From NCBI RefSeq assembly GCF_043951865.1, contig NZ_JBINJF010000003.1, positions 124,001 to 188,000 on the forward strand: 64,000 nt of DNA. Reading direction: 5' to 3'. The DNA comes from JAMQKA01 sp043951865 (GTDB lineage Bacteria > Bacteroidota > Rhodothermia > Balneolales > Balneolaceae). Made by a program: the position numbers and the translations under genes. Shown piece by piece: positions 44,574 through 51,656 of this stretch. The notes under the pieces are model-generated. The model was not told where the DNA came from and ran no database searches. It worked only from the letters and a program-made list of their open reading frames with translations. How positions within the stretch are numbered: position 1 is the stretch's first letter; each line of letters opens with the position of its first letter.

Positions 44574-45473
44574 TCAGTCTGTCTTTTCAAAAACCATCCG
44601 GTAATGATCGAACAGTTCACGTTCGAAGCATATCCTGTTGGGACTGGTACTGAGTAGAGCTCTGAAATTAATGTCGGTGAGGTATTTGGGTAACAGCGTG
44701 AGCAGGAAGGCGTATTTCTTCAGGTTAAACGACCGGTATCTCTTTTCCCACTGACGGATCGTTTCAATATAGTCCAGCCGACCGCTGCTCTTGCTGATCA
44801 GTTTGAAAAGTGGTTTGGCATTGTTAATCACCATCTCCGATCCGTAGGGTAACCATGATCCGGGAAACTGCTTCTCCATCAATGCTAATATATAGGCGTC
44901 CGAACTTTTTTCGGCGTTAATATCGATATCCTCATAATCGATCATATTTTTGCCGAATACCATTGTCTGCAGGTACATTCTTCCGCCCGGCGGCAACAGG
45001 TCATACACCGTACGGAAAAACCGTCGGTACACCTCTTCCTGTTTTCCCGCTTTATACTCTTCAACCGAACAAAAATGTTCGAAGGCACCGAGCGAGACCA
45101 CAGCGTCGAATGTTCCGTAATCATCCTGTGTCACTTCCAGGCAGTTTTTGATATAGACCTCCAGCCCGTTTTTTCGGCACGCCGCGGCCTGGGCGTCAGA
45201 GAGCGTAAGGCCAATACACTTTGCCCCCACTTCGTTGGTAATGTAATTGACCAAAGGCCCCCAGCCGCATCCCATGTCCAGCACCCTGCTTTCGGGGGTG
45301 ATATTCAGCTGGTTGACAATAAACCGGTGCTTCGCTTCCTGGGCCTGTTCAAGGCTCATGGAAAAATCTCCGTTGTACATGGCTCCGCTGAAATCAGCCA
45401 TTTCTCCCATACTCAGCCTGAAAATGCGGTCGATGGTACTGTAGGTGAAATCAAGATCTTGTTTGTCTGCCAT
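44574..45473 (-). CDS. Cyclopropane-fatty-acid-synthase-like methyltransferase
   Basis: 299 residues. SAM-binding motif I is RVLDMGCGWGPLVNYITNE (~64-82), followed by CIGLTLSDAQAAACR, VVSLGAFEHFCS (~129-140) and the CFA-type MYLQTMVFGKN. The middle and C-terminal parts (LFKLISKSSGRLDYIETIRQ, KRYRSFNLKKYAFLLTLLPK) match class II CFA synthases/mycolic-acid methyltransferases, so a lipid is a likely substrate. The N-terminal helical lid is short. It is separated from the upstream cspA by a terminator. Confidence 0.88.
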   Translation of the reverse strand: MADKQDLDFTYSTIDRIFRLSMGEMADFSGAMYNGDFSMSLEQAQEAKHRFIVNQLNITPESRVLDMGCGWGPLVNYITNEVGAKCIGLTLSDAQAAACRKNGLEVYIKNCLEVTQDDYGTFDAVVSLGAFEHFCSVEEYKAGKQEEVYRRFFRTVYDLLPPGGRMYLQTMVFGKNMIDYEDIDINAEKSSDAYILALMEKQFPGSWLPYGSEMVINNAKPLFKLISKSSGRLDYIETIRQWEKRYRSFNLKKYAFLLTLLPKYLTDINFRALLSTSPNRICFERELFDHYRMVFEKTD

Positions 45474-45511
45474 AACATTCTATCATTTGGGACTGAACGA
45501 ATTCATACAAC

Positions 45512-45543
45512 AAAAAAGCCCGCACTCTTTAATGAGGCGGGCT
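45512..45543 (-). terminator. Intrinsic terminator after cspA
   Basis: Reading on the minus strand AGCCCGCCTC / GAGTGCGGGCT pair (45543-45517), then TTTTTTG. It ends the cspA transcript 28 bp past the stop and separates it from the CFA-like gene. Confidence 0.85.
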
Positions 45544-45571
45544 CCTAAATTCGAATGTGAGAACTTAAATC

Positions 45572-45790
45572 CTATTCGTAATCCAGGCTTCGTACGTTAG
45601 TTGCACTTTTGCCTTTGGGTGTATCTTCAACATCAAATTCTACAGCCTCACCGTCTTCAAAACCTTGATCAAAACCAAGATTTTCGACGTTGTTTCTGTG
45701 TACGAAAATATCTTTTCCTCCTTCATCCGGAGCGATAAATCCAAATCCTTTTTGGGTATCGAAAAATTTTATTTTGCCTTGTTGTGACAT
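45572..45790 (-). CDS. Cold-shock-domain protein (CspA family)
   Basis: 72 residues, whole cold-shock domain. RNP-1 is KGFGFIAP (~14-21) and RNP-2 is DIFVHRNNV (~28-36), both RNA-binding strands, with DGEAVEFDVEDTPKGKSATN after. It acts as an RNA chaperone. A 5' leader of unknown length precedes it; no promoter was located with confidence. The terminator follows closely. Confidence 0.96.
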   Translation of the reverse strand: MSQQGKIKFFDTQKGFGFIAPDEGGKDIFVHRNNVENLGFDQGFEDGEAVEFDVEDTPKGKSATNVRSLDYE

Positions 45791-46057
45791 GTGTAATCTA
45801 TATTATTTTAAGCACCAGTAGGTTTCGTCTTGTGAAAAGAATTGGGCTAACGCATCGATTCAGTAAAGTTCGCTTACCAGGTGGGTAATTATATTTAACA
45901 AGTCAAGGTATGACTATTTATTCACAATACCTATTTATACTTGATGTACTATACAATTTCATCTTGCGGGGGGAGAGATACAACGTGCTTATTTCTACCG
46001 TTATGGCTAAAAAGGTTATTAAATTGCCTGATGTGTATCTAATGAGATTTCTTTTCC

Positions 46058-46625
46058 ATGGCAATATCCAACCAGCAGATCGAACTGTTCCGGTCGCTTT
46101 TTAAAGGGCGGGAGGATATCTACGCCCGCCGGTGGTAAAATAAAGATCGGAACGGGTACATGCCGGCCTATAATATGGACTGGGACCGGTACGAAAAACA
46201 TAAGGCGCTGGGGGGGCACCTTTCAGAATTTCAAACACAAGGAGCTTGCTCCACTTACTCCTACCGTTATTCGAAAGCACCTGTCGGGCAAAGAAACAAT
46301 CTGAATCTATCCCCTGCTGAAGGATAACCCCTCCTGGCTGCTGGCCGCCGACTTTGACAAGGAAAACTGGATGGAGGATAGCCGGCAGTTTTTACAAGTA
46401 TGTGAACGGCACAATATGCCCGCCTACCTGGAACGTTCCCGCTCCGGCAACGGTGGACATGTGTGGATCTTTTTCCAACAACCCTGTCCGGCGTGGAAAA
46501 GCAGAAAAATTGGTTACTATTTGCTGCGGGAGGCCGGCATTCTCTCTGAATTTGAGAAGGATGCCAGTTTCGATCGGCTGTTTCCCAATCAAGATTCTCA
46601 TTCCGGCAAAGGCTTACCCATCTGA
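46058..46625 (+). pseudogene. Decayed TOTE-conflict-system-type archaeo-eukaryotic primase gene, N-terminal fragment
   Basis: Spliced across lesions the translation is a recognisable primase-like N-terminus: IELFRSLFKGREDIYARRW, GYMPAYNMDWDRYEKHKALG, GTFQNFKHKELAPLTPTVI, IYPLLKDNPSWLLAADFDKE, LERSRSGNGGHVWIFFQQP and FDRLFPNQDSHSGKGL. This is the AEP domain of large proteins, usually fused to a helicase, described as TOTE conflict systems. Lesions: TAA at 46136-46138, an extra G in a G7 run (46210-46216) that shifts the frame, and TGA at 46302-46304 where relatives have Gly. The protein ends at GLPI plus TGA 46623, where relatives continue GNLIALPL and the helicase part; all of that is missing. 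Confidence 0.85.
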
Positions 46626-46647
46626 CTTGTACACACAATAATATAAT

Positions 46648-46662
46648 CTATGAGAATCATAG
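46648..46662. promoter_or_regulatory. Palindrome upstream of the sugar symporter gene
   Basis: CTATGA-GAA-TCATAG, a perfect 6-bp inverted repeat ~120 bp before the symporter start. Possible operator of the carbohydrate operon; no regulator gene lies nearby. Confidence 0.35.
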
Positions 46663-46784
46663 TTTAATCTATACAATCCTTTGAATTCAGCTATTACATT
46701 GATTAACGCCATTTCGGGAGTGTAAAATAATGGTGAAACAGATACAGGGTATCATTGAACAGGGAATGATCATCTAACGAAATT

Positions 46785-48224
46785 ATGAATCCGGAATCAG
46801 TAGAAGCCAAATCCCCCAAAAAAGAGGTTGAGTTCAGATTCATCTATATCGTCGGGATCTCCCTCATCTCAGCTCTGGGTGGTTTTCTATTTGGGTATGA
46901 CTGGGTGGTTGTCGGTGGCGCAAAACCGTTTTACGAAGCTTATTTTGATCTTACCTCCTCCTTTGAAATTGGATGGGCGATGAGCAGTGCTCTTGTCGGA
47001 TGCCTCATCGGGGCCGCTCTGTCAGGATATATTACCGACAAATATGGCAGGAAAAAGGTACTAATATTTTCAGGATTGCTCTTTACCCTTTCCGCAGTCA
47101 GTACAGCGCTTTCGGAGACCTTTTCACTGTTTATCTGGGCCCGAATTCTAGGTGGAATTGGTATCGGGTTAGCTTCAAATGTTTCTCCAATGTATATCGC
47201 AGAAATTGCACCAGCAAAATATCGGGGACGACTGGTATCTATAAACCAGCTGACCATTGTCCTTGGAATCCTGGCTGCACAAATCGCAAACTGGCTAATT
47301 GCGGAAACCGTACCGGGTGATGCTACACACAGCTACATCATAAATTCCTGGAACGGGCAGTATGGGTGGCGCTGGATGTTTGGAGTCGAAGCGATGCCGG
47401 CATTCATCTTTTTCACCATGGCCTGGTTTGTCCCCGAAAGTCCCCGGTGGCTGGTAAAACAGAACTTAACGGTCAAAGCCCGTGAAGTGCTGTACAAAAT
47501 TGGGGGAGCCGCTTATGCGAATAATGAGCTCGACGCAGTCAAAGAAACGCTGGAAAAAGAGAATAAAAAAGTATCTATCAGCGAACTCTGGAACCCTTCA
47601 TTGCTACCTATATTGACCATCGGTGTGGGATTAGCCGTATTCCAGCAGTGGAGCGGTATAAATGTAATTTTCAATTACGCTGAGGAGGTCTTTACAAGTG
47701 CGGGTTATACCATAACTGATATGTTATTCAACATCATTATAACAGGAACCATCAACCTTATATTTACCCTGGTGGCGATGCAAACCGTGGACAACTGGGG
47801 TCGCAAAAAACTGATGCTGCTGGGAGCAGGCGGACTCTCCGTGACCTACCTGCTGTTGGCTTTCTTTTACTACACCCAGATACTTGGCGTCCACATGCTA
47901 ATCCTGGTTGTTACAGCAATAGCTCTTTATGCCATGTCTCTTGCACCCGTAACGTGGGTCATTATTTCAGAAATATTTCCCAACCGGATACGGGGAGCTG
48001 CAATGTCAGTATCGGTCTTTGCACTGTGGGCGGCCTCCCTGGTGCTTACTTACACTTTTCCCATTCTAAACCAGGGACTTGGGGAAGGCCCCAAAGGGAC
48101 CGCTTTTACATTCTGTGTCTATGCAGGAATTTGTGTCCTGGGATTCATTTTGATCTACACAAAGCTCCCGGAAACAAAAGGAAAATCCCTGGAGGAACTT
48201 GAGCAGGAACTCATACAAGAATAG
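46785..48224 (+). CDS. MFS sugar:proton symporter
   Basis: 479 residues, 12 helices. The sugar-porter signatures are present: GYDWVVVGGAKPFY after helix 1, GYITDKYGRKKVLIFSG (loop 2-3, RxGRR/K), RILGGIGIGLASNVSPMYIAE (helix 4, in part RILGGIGIGLASN), PESPRWLVK (loop 6-7) and QQWSGINVIFNYAEEVF (helix 7). The last is the sugar-binding QQxSG motif of XylE/GalP-like carriers. It should import a monosaccharide such as galactose, xylose or arabinose released by the GH2 enzyme. It starts a three-gene plus-strand unit with 21-bp and 45-bp gaps. Confidence 0.93.
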   Translation: MNPESVEAKSPKKEVEFRFIYIVGISLISALGGFLFGYDWVVVGGAKPFYEAYFDLTSSFEIGWAMSSALVGCLIGAALSGYITDKYGRKKVLIFSGLLFTLSAVSTALSETFSLFIWARILGGIGIGLASNVSPMYIAEIAPAKYRGRLVSINQLTIVLGILAAQIANWLIAETVPGDATHSYIINSWNGQYGWRWMFGVEAMPAFIFFTMAWFVPESPRWLVKQNLTVKAREVLYKIGGAAYANNELDAVKETLEKENKKVSISELWNPSLLPILTIGVGLAVFQQWSGINVIFNYAEEVFTSAGYTITDMLFNIIITGTINLIFTLVAMQTVDNWGRKKLMLLGAGGLSVTYLLLAFFYYTQILGVHMLILVVTAIALYAMSLAPVTWVIISEIFPNRIRGAAMSVSVFALWAASLVLTYTFPILNQGLGEGPKGTAFTFCVYAGICVLGFILIYTKLPETKGKSLEELEQELIQE

Positions 48225-48245
48225 AATCACACGAAAATATTTGTC

Positions 48246-51200
48246 ATGGAAAATCAGAACCCGGTAGACGTCTGGGAAGAAACAATTACAATTCCCACCT
48301 ATCCTGTGGGAGAACCTGAACACAACCCCATGTTCTTTGAAAAACGGGTCTACCAGGGCAGCAGTGGCGTAGTATATCCCAATCCCATTATTGAAAAGAT
48401 CTACGACGAAAAAATTGAAAAGACCTATACCGGCCTTTTCCTGGAAAACAGGTACCTGAAAGTCTTAATTCTGCCAGAGATTGGCGGACGTGTACAGATG
48501 GCCTACGACAAGATAAAAGAGCGTCATTTCGTGTATCACAACCAAGTCATCAAACCGGCACTCGTTGGACTGTTGGGCCCATGGATATCGGGCGGTATTG
48601 AGTTCAACTGGCCCCAGCATCACCGTCCAAGTACCTTTCAACCGATTGACCATAAAATCGAGGAAAATAATGATGGCTCAGTCACCGCCTGGACCAACGA
48701 AATTGAGTTGATGTTCCACACCAAGGGAATGGCTGGATTCACCTTGTACCCTGACAAAGCGTACCTGGAAATTAATGTTCAGCTATATAATAGGACCAAA
48801 CTCCCACAGACTTTTCTATGGTGGGCCAATCCCGCCGTGAGTGTGAATGAGCACTACCAATCGGTATTTCCGCCGGATGTAAACGCCGTTTTTGATCACG
48901 GCAAGCGGGATGTTGCCACCTTCCCTATTGCCAAAGGAACCTACTATAAAGTGGACTATTCCCCGGGAACCGACATTTCGAAGTATAAAAACCTGCCGGT
49001 ACCCACCTCCTACATGGCCATTCAGTCGGATTATGACTTTGTAGGCGGATATGAACACGACTCCGAGGCGGGACTTCTGCACGTAGCTAATCACCACATC
49101 TCACCCGGCAAAAAGCAGTGGACCTGGGGTAATGGCAACTTCGGCAAGGCCTGGGATCGCAACTTAACGGATGAAGACGGACCCTATATTGAACTGATGA
49201 CCGGCGTATATACCGACAATCAGCCCGACTTTGCCTGGCTTATGCCCCTGGAGGAAAAAGCATTCTCCCAGTACTTCCTGCCCTACCGGGAGCTCGGGGT
49301 GGTAAAAAATGCGACCAAAGATCTGCTTCTAAATATTGAACCGGTCGATGAGCACAGCGCCAAAATCCAACTATACGCCACGAGCAAACAAACCAATCTC
49401 CAGGTCACATTACGGGTAGACAGCCAGATCGCATTTCAGGATCAGGCTGACCTTTCACCGGAAGCTGTGTATTGCAGGACTGCAGAATTTGACCACCCTA
49501 TTAAAGATAACAACTATCTCCTGTCGGTTGAGAACTCAAATGGAGACGAGCTGATACAGTATGAGCCGGCAGGAAATAAGGAAAATGAGATCCCGGAACC
49601 GGCCAAACCGGCTAAAGATCCAAAAGAAATTGAAACAAATGAACAACTCTACCTGACCGGTTTACACCTGGAACAGTACCGGCACGCCACGTACCGACCA
49701 GAGCCCTACTACAAAGAAGCTCTTCGCCGAGATCCGTCGGACATACGAAACAACAATGCTCTTGGTAAGTGGTACCTGCGGCAGGGACGTTTTGAGAAAG
49801 CTGAAAAATATCTTAGAAAAGCGATTCAAACGCTTACGGAGCGCAACCCCAACCCCTACCAGGGTGAACCATATTACAACCTTGGAGTCAGCCTAACATA
49901 CCAGGGACGCATTGAAGAAGCTTATTCAGCTTTTTACAAGTCCGCATGGAATAGTGAGTGGCAGGACAACGCATATTTTGCTCTGGCCGAGATCGATGTG
50001 GCCCGCGGAAACTTTGAGCAAGCCCTCGAGCATATCAACTGGTCGCTGGACCGGAATGCCCGAAATGGTAAGGGATGGACCCTGAAGGCAGCAGTTCTTC
50101 GAAAAATGGAGCACTATGAAGAGGCGCTTGAAACAATTAATACTGCCATTAAGCGCGACCGGTTTAACCTTTCGGCCTATTATGAACGACATTTGACCTG
50201 GGAAAAATGGGGCGAAGATGAAAAAGCGGATGCAGCACTGGATACGTTATTAGAGCTCTCCCGGGAGTATGAACAAAATTTAATTACGTATGCCCTGGAT
50301 TACGCATCCGCGGGATTATTTGATGAGGCTATGGGCCTTTTGAAAAACGCCATCGAAGAGGAGGAGCTGGAAACGTATCCCATGGTCTTGTACTACCTGG
50401 GATGGTTTCACCTACAAACGGGGAAAGATGAGGAAGGACTTCAGTTCTACCAAAAGGCTGCACAGGCAAATCCCGCATACTGCTTCCCCAATCGCCTGGA
50501 AGCCATTCCCGTACTGCGTGATGCCGCGAAGCGTAACAATAAGGACGCGAAAGCTCCATATTACCTTGGATGCCTGTTTTATGACAAGCGCCAGCATGAA
50601 CTGGCAGTCAATTACTGGGAGACTTCACGGAAACGGGACGAGGCGTTCCCCACCGTGCACCGCAATCTCGGTATTGGGTACTTTAATAAACAGGATGACG
50701 CCCAAAAAGCGATCCGTAGTTTTGAAAAAGCCTTTTCTCTTGATGAGTCGGACGCCCGGGTATTCATGGAGCTGGATCAGCTGTATAAGCGCACCAACAA
50801 AGATCCGCAAGATCGACTGAAGTTCCTGGAAGAGCATATGGAGCTGGTTGATTTCCGGGATGATGTGTACCTGGAACGGGCGGCACTCTACAATTTCCTC
50901 GGGGACCATCAAAAAGCGTATGACCTTATTATGGATCGAAAATTCCATCCCTGGGAGGGCGGCGAAGGAAAAGTATCCGGCCAGTATGTCTACAGTTTGA
51001 CCGAATTGGCCAAAATCGATATTAAAAATGGGGCATATCAAGAGGCCATTGAAAAACTGGAGAACGCCCAGACCTATCCCCCCAACCTGGGAGAAGGCAA
51101 GCTATACGGCACCCGGGAAAATGACATTTTTTACTGGATGGGTATGGCGTACAATGCACTTGGGGATCATGATACGGCCCGGGAACAGTTTACCAAGGCC

Positions 51201-51611
51201 ACGGAGGGAGATTACCAGCCGAGTCCTGCAATATTCTATAATGACCAGCCGCCCGAAATGATTTTTTACCAAGGACTGGCCTGGCAACAGCTGGATCAGC
51301 CGGGGAAAGCCAGCGAAATTTTCCAACAGCTTGTGGATTACGGAGAAGAGCAAATTAACGAAGAGGTGAGCATCGACTACTTCGCCGTATCGTTGCCCAA
51401 CCTGTTGATCTTTGACGATGACCTGGCTCTCAGGAATAGGATTCACAGTAATTTTATGATTGCATTAGGTCGGCTGGGACTGGGAGCGTTTTCAAAAGCA
51501 GAAACTCTGCTGGAAGACATCCTGCAGAAGGAGGCGATGCACTTTGGAGCTCAAACACACTTAAAACTCATCACCCGGTTCAGGGAGCAACTGACTTCAA
51601 ATATTTCATGA
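48246..51611 (+). CDS. DUF5107 domain and TPR-repeat protein
   Basis: 1121 residues without a signal peptide. The N-terminal ~300 residues match DUF5107: FLENRYLKVLILPEIGGRVQ (~60-80), GGIEFNWPQHHRPSTFQPID and LMTGVYTDNQPDFAWLMPLE (~317-336); its fold resembles galactose mutarotases and the central block of GH-linked beta-sandwiches. From ~480 to 1100 it is built of many ~34-residue TPR units (for example KWYLRQGRFEKAEKYLRKAI, LGVSLTYQGRIEEAYSAFYK). The function is not established; being between a sugar symporter and a GH2 enzyme, it likely handles the same glycan or its sugar in the cytoplasm. Confidence 0.85.
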   Translation: MENQNPVDVWEETITIPTYPVGEPEHNPMFFEKRVYQGSSGVVYPNPIIEKIYDEKIEKTYTGLFLENRYLKVLILPEIGGRVQMAYDKIKERHFVYHNQVIKPALVGLLGPWISGGIEFNWPQHHRPSTFQPIDHKIEENNDGSVTAWTNEIELMFHTKGMAGFTLYPDKAYLEINVQLYNRTKLPQTFLWWANPAVSVNEHYQSVFPPDVNAVFDHGKRDVATFPIAKGTYYKVDYSPGTDISKYKNLPVPTSYMAIQSDYDFVGGYEHDSEAGLLHVANHHISPGKKQWTWGNGNFGKAWDRNLTDEDGPYIELMTGVYTDNQPDFAWLMPLEEKAFSQYFLPYRELGVVKNATKDLLLNIEPVDEHSAKIQLYATSKQTNLQVTLRVDSQIAFQDQADLSPEAVYCRTAEFDHPIKDNNYLLSVENSNGDELIQYEPAGNKENEIPEPAKPAKDPKEIETNEQLYLTGLHLEQYRHATYRPEPYYKEALRRDPSDIRNNNALGKWYLRQGRFEKAEKYLRKAIQTLTERNPNPYQGEPYYNLGVSLTYQGRIEEAYSAFYKSAWNSEWQDNAYFALAEIDVARGNFEQALEHINWSLDRNARNGKGWTLKAAVLRKMEHYEEALETINTAIKRDRFNLSAYYERHLTWEKWGEDEKADAALDTLLELSREYEQNLITYALDYASAGLFDEAMGLLKNAIEEEELETYPMVLYYLGWFHLQTGKDEEGLQFYQKAAQANPAYCFPNRLEAIPVLRDAAKRNNKDAKAPYYLGCLFYDKRQHELAVNYWETSRKRDEAFPTVHRNLGIGYFNKQDDAQKAIRSFEKAFSLDESDARVFMELDQLYKRTNKDPQDRLKFLEEHMELVDFRDDVYLERAALYNFLGDHQKAYDLIMDRKFHPWEGGEGKVSGQYVYSLTELAKIDIKNGAYQEAIEKLENAQTYPPNLGEGKLYGTRENDIFYWMGMAYNALGDHDTAREQFTKATEGDYQPSPAIFYNDQPPEMIFYQGLAWQQLDQPGKASEIFQQLVDYGEEQINEEVSIDYFAVSLPNLLIFDDDLALRNRIHSNFMIALGRLGLGAFSKAETLLEDILQKEAMHFGAQTHLKLITRFREQLTSNIS

Positions 51612-51656
51612 ACGGTCCACTTTTAGTTAACAACACTCAATAAACACTTAAATGCC

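Noticed and set aside
45910..46104. 64-codon frame before the primase remnant
   Set aside because: It runs into the pseudogene in another frame; the primase-like reading begins at 46058.
46267..46638. 123-codon minus-strand frame over the primase remnant
   Set aside because: Shadow of the decayed plus-strand gene, which shows the protein similarity.
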